Assembly (NCBI RefSeq): GCF_010731295.1
Contig: NZ_AP022579.1
Coordinates: 4,154,001-4,218,000, forward strand
Length of the DNA stretch: 64,000 nt
Source of the DNA: Mycolicibacterium boenickei
Lineage (GTDB): Bacteria; Actinomycetota; Actinomycetes; Mycobacteriales; Mycobacteriaceae
Reading direction: 5' to 3'
Shown here: piece by piece, positions 57,094 through 64,000 of the stretch
Numbering within the stretch: the first letter of the stretch is position 1
How the letters are laid out: each line of letters begins with the position of its first letter
Translations under genes and position numbers: made by a program
The notes under the pieces: model-generated
Databases searched by the model: none
Told to the model about the DNA's origin: nothing
What the model saw: the letters and a program-made list of their open reading frames with translations, nothing else

Positions 57094-57894
57094 ATGTCAT
57101 TCACACGGGACGAGCTGCTGGCCACCGTCGAGTTGTCACCGCAGGCAGCGGGTGCGCACGACCGACAGGGATGGGTGGGGCTGTTCGCTGCGGGCGGACA
57201 GGTCGAGGATCCGGTGGGCTCTCGGCCGCACCGTGGCGCCGCCGAGATCGAGCGGTTCTACAACACCTTCATCGCCCCACGCGACATCACCTTCCACCGG
57301 GACGTCGACATCGTCAGCGGCTCGACCGTGATCCGCGATCTCGAGCTCGAAGTCGCCATGAGCCCGTCGGTCACCATGCGGATCCCGGCCTACCTGCGCT
57401 ACGTCGTCTCGCCCACCGCGGACAGAGCGGGTATCTCCGCGCTGCAGGCGTACTGGGAGCTGCCCGCCATGATCGGGCAGTTCGCCCGGGCCGGCCTCGG
57501 CGCCATCCCGGTCGGACTGCGCCTGTCCGCCGCGTTGCTGCGCAACCAGGGGCCGACGGGCGCGCTCGGGTTCGTCAAGGGAATGGGCGGTGCAGGTCGG
57601 GCGGGTAAGCGTTTGATGGCCGGGCTGCTCGACGACCTGTGCGCCGGGGACGCGGTCGCGGTCCAACGGCGGCTGGGTGCCGACACCGCCATCCGCGCGG
57701 GCGACGACGGACCGCTGAGTACATCCGGGTTGGTGGAACGCGCCTCGGGTGCGTCGTGGCGCAAGCTGATCGCGTCCGGGTCGAGTGTGGTGGCCGGACT
57801 GGACCGCGACGGGCGCCGGGCCGTGCTGATCGCCGATCTCGGCCGCGGGGCTCACGCGGTCACCCGGTTGCGCCACTACGCGGACGAGACGTGA
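57094..57894 (+). CDS. Two-part protein with N-terminal SnoaL-like domain
   Basis: 266-aa protein. Residues 1-125 resemble a SnoaL/ketosteroid isomerase-like domain (QAAGAHDRQGWVGLFAAGGQVEDPVGSRPHRGAAEIERFYNTFI). A linker with hydrophobic helices follows, then a second ~90-residue domain (LLDDLCAGDAVAVQRRLGADTAIRAGD...GRGAHAVTRLRHYADET) that looks like a second, divergent NTF2-like fold. Function unknown. ATG 57094 is divergent from the 128-aa gene, 90 bp apart. Confidence 0.78.
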   Translation: MSFTRDELLATVELSPQAAGAHDRQGWVGLFAAGGQVEDPVGSRPHRGAAEIERFYNTFIAPRDITFHRDVDIVSGSTVIRDLELEVAMSPSVTMRIPAYLRYVVSPTADRAGISALQAYWELPAMIGQFARAGLGAIPVGLRLSAALLRNQGPTGALGFVKGMGGAGRAGKRLMAGLLDDLCAGDAVAVQRRLGADTAIRAGDDGPLSTSGLVERASGASWRKLIASGSSVVAGLDRDGRRAVLIADLGRGAHAVTRLRHYADET

Positions 57895-57954
57895 CGAGGC
57901 AAACCGGCCCGGCTGCACCGTCCCCGCACGTCGTCGTGAGACCGTAGAGGGATC

Positions 57955-58518
57955 ATGGCTGATCACGCTTACATCACCTACGAGGAATTCGGTCGCCGGT
58001 TCTTCGAGGTGGCCGTATCCGAGGAACGGGTCGGCGACGCCATCGGCGCGATCGCCGGCGACGCATTCGAGATGGGGCCGATCGCTCAGGGACCGGGCAA
58101 GATCGCCAAGGTCACCGCTAGGGTCAAGATCCAGAAGCCCCGGGTGAGCCGCATCGTGGGGGAAACCATCACGTTCTCCATCCGGATCCCGCTGGAGATC
58201 GACATGGTGATCGACCTGCGCATCGACCGGCCCAAGTTCATGGTGTTCGGCGAGATCGCCCTGCGGGCCTCGGCGCTGGCCGCCGAACCACTCCTGCTGA
58301 TCCTCGACGTGAAGAAGCCTCGGCCGTCCGACATCTCGATCCACGTCACGTCCAAGTCGCTGCGCGCCGAGGTGCTGCGCATCCTGGCCGGCGTGGACGC
58401 GGAGATCAAGCGGTTCATCGCCGCGCACGTGGCGGGCGAGATCGACAGCCCGGCATCCGAGCAGGCCAAGGTGATCGACGTCGCCAAGGAGCTCGACTCG
58501 GCCTGGGGCGGGATCTGA
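57955..58518 (+). CDS. Conserved mycobacterial hypothetical protein (187 aa)
   Basis: Cytosolic-looking beta-rich protein without signal peptide. Features: YITYEEFGRRFFEVAVSEERVGDAIGAIAG then alternating strands (AKVTARVKIQKPRVSRIVGETITFSIRIPLEIDMVIDLRIDRPKFMVFGEIAL) and a C-terminal helix region. The pattern resembles lipid- or membrane-binding beta proteins, but no family is certain. ATG 57955, 60 bp after the previous gene, may be in one unit with it. Confidence 0.75.
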   Translation: MADHAYITYEEFGRRFFEVAVSEERVGDAIGAIAGDAFEMGPIAQGPGKIAKVTARVKIQKPRVSRIVGETITFSIRIPLEIDMVIDLRIDRPKFMVFGEIALRASALAAEPLLLILDVKKPRPSDISIHVTSKSLRAEVLRILAGVDAEIKRFIAAHVAGEIDSPASEQAKVIDVAKELDSAWGGI

Positions 58519-58573
58519 CGCCTGGGAAGGCCTCGGCACCAGGCGAGCTGGGCGGGCCCGTACCATTACGGCC

Positions 58574-58975
58574 ATGCAGCGCAACGTGATCCGTTCTTCC
58601 CCAGTGCTCTCCACGATGGGAGCCGCAGTGGTGACCGGGATCGCGACCGTCGTCATCGCCGCGCCGGCCCAGGCCGATCCGGTCGACCAGACGTTCGTCG
58701 ACGCGCTGGGGCAGGCGGGCGTGAGCGCGGTCGATCCGGCCCAGGCCGTGGCGCTCGGCCAGTCCGTATGCCCGATGCTCTCCGAGCCCGGCCAGAATGC
58801 CGCCGACGTGGCCGCCAAAGTCGCCGACGCCGGCGGGATGTCGCTCGGCCCGGCCACGATGTTCACCGGGATCGCGATCTCCACGTTCTGCCCGGCGATG
58901 GTGGCCAAGGCAGGCGAAGGCAACCTGACCGGCGGCCCGGCCGACCTCGCCTGGTCGATCCTCGGTTTCGGTTAG
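58574..58975 (+). CDS. Exported DUF732-type protein
   Basis: 133-aa precursor with a signal peptide (VVTGIATVVIAAPAQADPV) and a small helical DUF732-like domain: DQTFVDALGQAGVSAVDPAQAVALGQSVCPML...FTGIAISTFCPAMV with two Cys likely disulfide-bonded. Such proteins are widespread in mycobacteria; function unknown. ATG 58574. The stop shares four bases (TTAG, 58972-58975) with the stop of the convergent SGNH hydrolase. Confidence 0.85.
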   Translation: MQRNVIRSSPVLSTMGAAVVTGIATVVIAAPAQADPVDQTFVDALGQAGVSAVDPAQAVALGQSVCPMLSEPGQNAADVAAKVADAGGMSLGPATMFTGIAISTFCPAMVAKAGEGNLTGGPADLAWSILGFG

Positions 58976-59742
58976 GCGCTCAGGTACATCAGATCGGGAC
59001 GGCGGGGGGAGCGCCCCACGCCGCCCGACTGTCCGCGCAGGTGCCGCCACAGCCACGGCATGAGCATGTTCTGCGTCCACAGCACCTGGGAGTAGGCCCG
59101 CGACCGGAACGACTGGGTCTGGTCCGGGCCTGTTGCCAACGCCCAATCATGGTTACTGCCAGGCAATCCGAGTGCCTCGGCCGCCGCCGCGGCGAACAGT
59201 TGGTGGCCCTTCGCGGAACCGTGTACCCGATCGGGGCTCCAGGTTTCCGGTTCGCGCATCGAGGGCGCCGAGTACAGGTCGACGAGGAGGAACCCGTACC
59301 GGTCGGCGGCCCCGTTGATCGCATCGTTGATCTGAACCACCCGCTTTCCGAGCAGCCTGCCCACCGGAAGGATCTGGGTGATGTCCGGAAACGTGGTGGT
59401 GACGACGGTGGCGCCGGAGTCCGCGAGCATCCGGTAGATGCATTCGAGATCGCCCAGCGCGCGGGTGAACGAACGTCCGGGCCGGGTCACATCGTTCATC
59501 CCGATGCAGACCGTCACCAGGTCGGGATGCATGGAGAGGGCGGTGGGCAGTTGGGTGTTCAGTACATCGCCGATGCGGTGGCCGCGAATCGCGAGGTTGG
59601 CGTACCCCAGCCCCGGATGCAGCCCGTCGAGCCGCATCGCGAGCCGATCCGCGAAACCCATCAGACCGACGGTGTCGTCGCCATCCCACAGGCCTTCCGT
59701 CTGGCTGTCGCCGAGGGCGACATACCGGGTGAAACGTCGCAC
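58972..59742 (-). CDS. SGNH/GDSL-family hydrolase
   Basis: 256-aa esterase/lipase-type enzyme from GTG 59742. Block I YVALGDSQTEGLWDGDD has the nucleophilic Ser, block III TVCIGMNDVTRPG has the Asn, and block V DRVHGSAKGHQLF has Asp and His. Cytosolic: no signal peptide. A typical mycobacterial homologue length. The frame open to 59832 would overlap the terminator hairpin. Confidence 0.92.
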   Translation of the reverse strand: MRRFTRYVALGDSQTEGLWDGDDTVGLMGFADRLAMRLDGLHPGLGYANLAIRGHRIGDVLNTQLPTALSMHPDLVTVCIGMNDVTRPGRSFTRALGDLECIYRMLADSGATVVTTTFPDITQILPVGRLLGKRVVQINDAINGAADRYGFLLVDLYSAPSMREPETWSPDRVHGSAKGHQLFAAAAAEALGLPGSNHDWALATGPDQTQSFRSRAYSQVLWTQNMLMPWLWRHLRGQSGGVGRSPRRPDLMYLSA

Positions 59743-59789
59743 GCTGGCGACTCTAGCGGGCGCCGGACGGTGCGCCGCACTCAGACACC

Positions 59790-59822
59790 AAGGAGGGGCG
59801 CCCGAAAAGGGCGCCCCTCCTT
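59790..59822 (-). terminator. Strong hairpin terminator after PASTA-like gene
   Basis: AAGGAGGGGCGCCC pairs exactly with GGGCGCCCCTCCTT across a five-base GAAAA loop: a 14-bp perfect stem 21 bp beyond the stop of the minus-strand gene 59844-60143. It also lies just upstream of the SGNH hydrolase start. Confidence 0.85.
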
Positions 59823-59843
59823 GATGTTTCACGCAGTTTGGGC

Positions 59844-60143
59844 TTACTTCACGTCCACGTAAACCGTCTTGTTGACGACATTGGTCTGCAAGCTGTCGCC
59901 CGGGTTACCGGAATCTGTCCGGGTGTAGGTCTGCCCCGGTCGTACCGCCACCACGGTCGCCTTGTCCAGCGGGGTGGAGCCGACATGGTTGACGACCACC
60001 TTGTAGCCCTGGGCCTGCAGTTCGCTGATGGTCTGTTGGGCGTTGCCCGGTCCGGTCGGCGCGGCCTGGGCCGGTGCGGCCAGACCGATCACTGCTGCGG
60101 CTGCTGCGCCTACCAGCGCTGTGGCAAATCCGAGCCTCATCAT
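59844..60143 (-). CDS. Small exported protein, PASTA-like
   Basis: 99-aa precursor with a signal peptide (LGFATALVGAAAAAVIGLAAPAQA) and a ~65-residue domain (NAQQTISELQAQGYKVVVNHVGSTPLDKATVVAVRPGQTY...VVNKTVYVDVK), the strand-helix-strand layout of a single PASTA domain or similar. Probable cell-wall location. ATG 60143; ATG 60140 is also possible. The upstream region contains a direct repeat. Strong terminator downstream. Confidence 0.8.
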   Translation of the reverse strand: MMRLGFATALVGAAAAAVIGLAAPAQAAPTGPGNAQQTISELQAQGYKVVVNHVGSTPLDKATVVAVRPGQTYTRTDSGNPGDSLQTNVVNKTVYVDVK

Positions 60144-60230
60144 CTTTGGTGCCTTCTTTCCTGTTCTGTTATGCCGCGAGCGGCGACCCGGCGACGGGTA
60201 TCCGCCGGGCGCCGTAGCTAGTTCGTTTAG

Positions 60231-60247
60231 GTGTTACTCAAGTGTTA
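60231..60247. promoter_or_regulatory. Direct repeat upstream of PASTA-like gene
   Basis: GTGTTA-CTCAA-GTGTTA, i.e. on the coding strand TAACAC-N5-TAACAC with repeats 11 bp apart, about 90 bp upstream of the minus-strand start at 60143. This spacing is characteristic of OmpR/PhoB-family response regulators such as MtrA. The regulator is not in the window. Confidence 0.45.
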
Positions 60248-60410
60248 ACCGGCAGTTCACAAATTAAATTCCGGCACACCGAAAACTGTTGACGAGGGCT
60301 GCGTCACACTCGGGAACCGGGTCGGGGCTCGGCGAGTTCGGGTGCCGCCGGAGTGATGCGCATTACGGGCCTCTGGCAAAGTGGTCCGCGTCACCGGTGT
60401 TGCCGCGACG

Positions 60411-60932
60411 ATGTCACCGCGTAGCGTGCAAGCCGTGGCAAAGCTGAGCGCCGGTGTCCTGCTGTACCGCTTCGCCGGGACCGATGTGGAAGTACTGATC
60501 GCCCACCCGGGCGGGCCGTTCTGGGCGCGCAAGGACGCCGGGGCATGGTCGATTCCCAAGGGGGAGTACGCCGACGGGGAAGATCCGTGGGCGGCGGCTC
60601 AACGTGAGTTCACCGAGGAACTCGGCGCCCCGCCGCCCGGCGGCCCGCGCATCGATCTCGCGCCGGTGCGCCAGGCGGGCGGCAAGCTGGTCGCCGCGTT
60701 CGCGGTGCGCGGCGACTTCGACGTCGCTGCGGCCGTCAGCAACACGTTCACGGTGGAGCTGCCGAAGGGGTCGGGCCGGTTCGTCGAATTCCCCGAAATC
60801 GACCGTGTCGCTTGGGTTTCGGTGGCGGTGGCACGCGTCAAGCTGCTGAGCGGGCAGCGTGCCCTGCTGGACCAGTTGATGACCGCACCCGAGCTGGCCG
60901 GCTACGGCGAAGGTCAGCCGGAAGCCGGGTGA
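60411..60932 (+). CDS. NUDIX hydrolase
   Basis: Up to 173 aa; the domain begins KLSAGVLLYRFAG. The NUDIX box G-x5-E-x7-REUxEExGU is complete in GEYADGEDPWAAAQREFTEELG. Cleaves nucleoside diphosphates linked to another group; substrate unknown. The start is unclear: ATG 60411, or GTG 60435, which gives the family-like MAKLSAG start. No good Shine-Dalgarno is seen for either. Confidence 0.88.
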   Translation: MSPRSVQAVAKLSAGVLLYRFAGTDVEVLIAHPGGPFWARKDAGAWSIPKGEYADGEDPWAAAQREFTEELGAPPPGGPRIDLAPVRQAGGKLVAAFAVRGDFDVAAAVSNTFTVELPKGSGRFVEFPEIDRVAWVSVAVARVKLLSGQRALLDQLMTAPELAGYGEGQPEAG

Positions 60933-60936
60933 CGGG

Positions 60937-62061
60937 TCAGAGGTCGAGGGTCAACCGGTGACCGGCCTCGGCCCGCGACACGCACGTCAGCAGATAGCCT
61001 GCGTCGCGCTCCGGGTCGGTGAGCAACGTATCGCGGTGCTGCACCGCCCCGTCGGTGACCCGGATCCGGCACGTGCCGCAAAACCCTTGCTGGCATGAGT
61101 ACGGCGCGTTGACCCCGGCCCGGCCCAGTGCGGCGAGCAGAGTCTCGTCGGCTCCGACGGTCACCTCGGCGCCGGTCGAGGCGATCGTCACCGAGAACTC
61201 GGCACCGTCGACAACCGGTGGCGCCGCGAACCTTTCGAAATGCAGCTCGACGTCGTCACGGCCGATGAGCGCGGCCCGGATTCCGGTCAGCATGGGGGCC
61301 GGGCCGCACGCGTACACCGTGGTGCCGTCGGGGCAGTCGCCGAGCAGATCCTCGGCCGTGGGCAGGCCGTCGACGTCGTCGGTACGGATCTCGATGCGGT
61401 CGCCGAACCGGGCGAGCTCGTCCAGGAACGGCAGGCTGTCACGACTGCGGCCCGCGTAGACCATCGTCCAGTCCACACCCAACTGTGCGGCCAACCCGAG
61501 CATCGGCAGGATCGGGGTGATGCCGATTCCACCCGCGATGAAACGGAACCGCTGGGTGGGCGACCCGTAGCCGGGCACCGTCAGGGCGAAAGCATTGCGC
61601 GGGCCGTGGGTACTCACCCGGCTGCCCACTCGCAGGCTGTCGTGCACCTCGACCGAGCCGCCGCCGCCATCGGGGATGCGCCGCACGGCGATTCGATAAC
61701 GGTCCGCCACGCCGGGATCGCCGCACAGTGAGTACTGCCGCACTCGGCCACTGGCCAGGTGCAGGTCGATGTGCGCACCGGGATACCACTGCGGCAACCT
61801 GCCGCCGTCCGCGGCGGCCAGGGTCAGCGCGATGACGTCCTGATCGTGGGCCACCACCTCCCGGCCCGTCACCGTCAGTTCGATGGTGCGATCCAGTTCC
61901 GGTGGCGGACTGGGCCGCCGGACCAACCTGCCGACCGTCCAGATTGTGGCGATGGCTGCGCCTGCGGCGCCGAGCATCGGATCGTGCCGGAAACGGCCCG
62001 ACATGCTCGGTGGCAGCCGGCGGTATCGCGATAGCAGGCCCGGCATACCGGTGCCCGTCAC
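60937..62061 (-). CDS. Ferredoxin reductase-type oxidoreductase with 2Fe-2S domain
   Basis: 374-aa electron-transfer protein of the phthalate dioxygenase reductase type. Order: an N-terminal hydrophobic stretch, an FMN/FAD-binding barrel (RQYSLCGDP), an NAD-binding domain (FIAGGIGITPILPML; VYACGPAPML) and a C-terminal plant-type ferredoxin (CQQGFCGTC plus later Cys in LLTCVS). It supplies electrons from NADH to an oxygenase. GTG 62061 overlaps the stop of the upstream PF10118-type gene, so the two are a unit. Confidence 0.92.
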   Translation of the reverse strand: MTGTGMPGLLSRYRRLPPSMSGRFRHDPMLGAAGAAIATIWTVGRLVRRPSPPPELDRTIELTVTGREVVAHDQDVIALTLAAADGGRLPQWYPGAHIDLHLASGRVRQYSLCGDPGVADRYRIAVRRIPDGGGGSVEVHDSLRVGSRVSTHGPRNAFALTVPGYGSPTQRFRFIAGGIGITPILPMLGLAAQLGVDWTMVYAGRSRDSLPFLDELARFGDRIEIRTDDVDGLPTAEDLLGDCPDGTTVYACGPAPMLTGIRAALIGRDDVELHFERFAAPPVVDGAEFSVTIASTGAEVTVGADETLLAALGRAGVNAPYSCQQGFCGTCRIRVTDGAVQHRDTLLTDPERDAGYLLTCVSRAEAGHRLTLDL

Positions 62062-62957
62062 AGGTGGGCGGCCCGCGCCGCGGGTGAGCTCGCCAGGTAG
62101 GCGACCGCCTGGGCCGTCGACCCCATCTCCTCGGGAGAGAAGCCGGGCCGGCAGTAGGCCAGGGTGTTGGAACCGAACATCCGGGAGAACTTCGGCAGCA
62201 GTCCCAGCTTGGAATCACGCATACGCATCTTGTTCATGCGCCACCAGCCGATGTCGAGGGTCGGGTCACTCTTGACCATCGCCCAGCAGCCGCGCTGGAA
62301 GAACAGGTACACCGCGGTCGCGGCGATCGACATCGCCCGCACCCGGCTGAAATAGCTGTCCTGGAAGTACACCGCGACATCGTGGGCGACGCTGCGGTGC
62401 TCGACCTCCTCGGCGCCGTGCCAGCGGAACAGGTCGGTCATCGTCGCGTCGGCGTCGTGGTCCTCCCACGCGCAGTTCAGCACGAAGTCGCCCAGCACCG
62501 CCGTGTAGTGCTCGATCGCGGCGATGAGCCACAACCGGTCGCACAGGTTGGCCAGCCTGCGGCGCGGATCGGGGGAGTCCGACGGTGCCAGCGTCTTGGT
62601 GAACACGTGCTCCACCAGAGACAGCACCGGCTGGTAATCCACCCCGTGGTTGGTCAGGAACTCGTCGAGCACCTGATCGTGGGTCTCGGCGTGGGTGGCC
62701 TCCTGGCCGATGAAGCCACGCATGTCGTCGGCGAGCTTGGGATCGCGCACGTACGGCAGCGCTTCGTTGAACGTCGCGACGAACCAGTGCTCGGCCACCG
62801 GCAGGACCACGTTGAACAGGTTCACCATCGACGAGGCCACGGGATGGCCGGGGATCCAGTGCAACGGGATGTCGTCGAGATCGAAGTGCACCTTCCGGGC
62901 CTGGATCTGTACCGGGCCCGGGTCGATCTCATGGTCGAACCGCAACGGACGCAACAT
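62058..62957 (-). CDS. Ferritin-like metal-dependent hydrolase (PF10118 type)
   Basis: 299-aa helical protein with a likely di-metal set: EHWF, FIGQEATHAETHDQVLDEF, IEHYTAVLGDF and WHGAEEVEHRSVAHDV supply Glu and His residues spaced as in ferritin-like diiron proteins. Annotated in related genomes as metal-dependent hydrolase (PF10118), although a diiron oxygenase function is equally possible. The coupled ferredoxin-reductase gene downstream, which would feed electrons, favours an oxygenase role (inference). ATG 62957 has no close upstream gene. Confidence 0.85.
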   Translation of the reverse strand: MLRPLRFDHEIDPGPVQIQARKVHFDLDDIPLHWIPGHPVASSMVNLFNVVLPVAEHWFVATFNEALPYVRDPKLADDMRGFIGQEATHAETHDQVLDEFLTNHGVDYQPVLSLVEHVFTKTLAPSDSPDPRRRLANLCDRLWLIAAIEHYTAVLGDFVLNCAWEDHDADATMTDLFRWHGAEEVEHRSVAHDVAVYFQDSYFSRVRAMSIAATAVYLFFQRGCWAMVKSDPTLDIGWWRMNKMRMRDSKLGLLPKFSRMFGSNTLAYCRPGFSPEEMGSTAQAVAYLASSPAARAAHL

Positions 62958-63022
62958 CGAGAGCCTCCCTGGGATGAGTGGACTCTCAGCAGTGTACGGA
63001 TTTAGGTGGGAACGGCGGTACC

Positions 63023-63045
63023 GGGTGGCCCCTTTCGGGGCGCCC
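63023..63045 (-). terminator. Hairpin terminator after exported PASTA-like gene
   Basis: GCCCC-TTTC-GGGGC forms a five-pair GC stem, flanked by GGG/CCC. It starts nine bases beyond the stop of the minus-strand gene at 63054. Confidence 0.6.
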
Positions 63046-63053
63046 GCTTCGGG

Positions 63054-63464
63054 TCAGGCCGGCGGCGGCGTGCCCGCGCCAGGTGCCCCGGCGATCGGGA
63101 CCACCGGGGTCGGCGTCACCGTGGTCACCCCGTTGCTGCCGACCCTCGGGCCGCCCGGGACCGCTGATTCGGCGCCCTGTTCGGCGGCTGCCTCGCTGCA
63201 ATCCAGCATCAGGATCATCTTGCCGCTGGAGTTGACCTTCTGAGAGTCCACCAGGCACTCCGCCTGCGGCAGGGCGCTACCGAACGAGCCACCGAAGGTG
63301 GCCTTGATGCCCTGGCTCTTCAGGATCGCCAGCGCCTTCATATAAGGCTCCCCGACGACGTTGACCGAGGCTGCGCTCGGCTGCGAGGTGGCCGTGCCTG
63401 CGGCCAACATGGCGATCGAACCGGCGGCAAGCAGGCCACCGCCGAGCGCAACAAGCTTCTTCAC
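63054..63464 (-). CDS. Exported PASTA-like protein with Pro-rich tail
   Basis: 136-aa precursor from GTG 63464. Signal peptide LVALGGGLLAAGSIAMLAAGTATS, then a ~65-residue PASTA-like domain (VNVVGEPYMKALAILKSQGIKATFGGSFGSALPQAECLVDSQK...MILMLDC) with two Cys, then a Pro/Val/Gly-rich tail. Likely secreted or wall-associated; function unknown. Resembles the other small PASTA-like gene in domain style only. Confidence 0.8.
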   Translation of the reverse strand: MKKLVALGGGLLAAGSIAMLAAGTATSQPSAASVNVVGEPYMKALAILKSQGIKATFGGSFGSALPQAECLVDSQKVNSSGKMILMLDCSEAAAEQGAESAVPGGPRVGSNGVTTVTPTPVVPIAGAPGAGTPPPA

Positions 63465-63543
63465 GTGAACTCCGTCAGTCGGGTGCGGTTGCGAACATAT
63501 CGCAGCAGTGACGAATGTGAAACCGGAGAAGACGCCTTGCGCG

Positions 63544-64000
63544 TTACATCCCGGTCCGGCCCGGGTGGCCGGTGATCGTCGACATCACGTCGCACAACGC
63601 CGCCGCCCGCGGGTCGGTGAACACGTCCTCGACGAGTAGCCGCCTGCCGTCCGGACCGGCCAGTGGTATCCGCCAATTCGGGTATTCGTCGGTGGTGCCG
63701 GGCTGATTCTGGGTGCGCATGTCGCCGACCGCGTCGGCCAGCGACAGCGCCAGCAGTCTCGACGGGGTGCGGCCCAGATAGCGGTACAGCGCCGCCACGA
63801 CCTGATCGGTGTCCGCATCGGCTCCGAGCAGTCCGACCCGGCGCAACTCGTCGAGCCAGGCGGCCTGGGCGGTGCGGTCCGCCGCCAGTTCCTGGTCCAC
63901 CGGCCGGGTGAGCAAGCCCAGTTGCTCGCGCAACCGGACGTGCTCACCGGCGAGATAGCCGGAAGTTGGCGGCAGGTCGTGCGTGGTCACCGAGGACAGG
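63544..64000 (-). CDS. malQ: 4-alpha-glucanotransferase, C-terminal part (5' end outside window)
   Basis: The last ~151 codons, with the open frame running past 64000. The block VTTHDLPPTSGYLAGEHVRLREQLGLL and the late segment TTDEYPNWRIPLAGPDGRRLLVEDVF are characteristic of amylomaltase (MalQ), which moves glucan segments between maltooligosaccharides. The C-terminal helical segment is intact, with TAA at 63544. No neighbour in this window belongs to glucan metabolism. Confidence 0.93.
   Translation of the reverse strand, partial: LSSVTTHDLPPTSGYLAGEHVRLREQLGLLTRPVDQELAADRTAQAAWLDELRRVGLLGADADTDQVVAALYRYLGRTPSRLLALSLADAVGDMRTQNQPGTTDEYPNWRIPLAGPDGRRLLVEDVFTDPRAAALCDVMSTITGHPGRTGM

Overview
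The window is high-GC actinobacterial chromosome, almost certainly from a fast-growing Mycobacterium/Mycolicibacterium. The evidence is the gene set itself: a complete mce transport operon, a glnX-glnH-pknG locus, a mycofactocin-coupled dehydrogenase, an ICL2-type isocitrate lyase, the ParA-ScpA-ScpB-pseudouridine synthase-Cmk-Der order familiar from M. tuberculosis Rv1708-Rv1713, many FadD and TetR genes, and many small exported proteins. Frequent GTG/TTG starts and 4-base start/stop overlaps fit that assignment. No insertion sequence, prophage, CRISPR array or conjugative module is visible.

Layout. 1-5 kb: core chromosome-segregation, RNA-modification and GTPase operon, entered inside parA. 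5-7 kb: two TSUP (TauE/SafE) permeases, the second preceded by a well-formed 36-codon upstream ORF. 7-10 kb: a GntR regulator divergent from a nitrilase and an APC permease, then tRNA-Pro(GGG). 10-15 kb: a methyltransferase divergent from a type I sulfatase, then two unknown genes and an exported HxxxD...HxH protein. 15-24 kb: an amine oxidase, a glnX-glnH-pknG operon whose kinase is shorter than the M. tuberculosis protein, a TetR/MpaB divergon around a perfect 18-bp palindrome, and a second exported HxxxD...HxH protein. 24-36 kb: an mce operon (yrbEA-yrbEB-mceABCDEF and two Mce-associated proteins) that runs on into a CAP-domain exported protein and a membrane-anchored helical-repeat protein. 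37-41 kb: acyltransferase 3 and the long isocitrate lyase.

41-49 kb: an SDR/MFS pair that appears to start on ATC, an SDR/SnoaL pair, an Ala/Pro-rich membrane protein and a three-gene DyP-type peroxidase operon. 49-59 kb: a remnant antigen-85-type gene with a large internal deletion, then a catabolic-looking cluster: acyl-CoA ligase and TetR, divergent across a perfect 16-bp palindrome from mycofactocin SDR, P450 and SRPBCC, with a second acyl-CoA ligase. Several mycobacterial unknowns follow. 59-64 kb: SGNH hydrolase, two small PASTA-like exported proteins, a NUDIX hydrolase, a ferredoxin-type reductase coupled to a PF10118 protein, and the 3' end of malQ.

The most interesting items are the divergent PknG, the DyP operon with its altered GxxDG motif and two uncharacterised partners, the mce operon tail, the ATC-start SDR, the antigen-85 remnant, and several strong unassigned operator palindromes. 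All family assignments are from reading the translated sequence and recalling family motifs; no database search was run.
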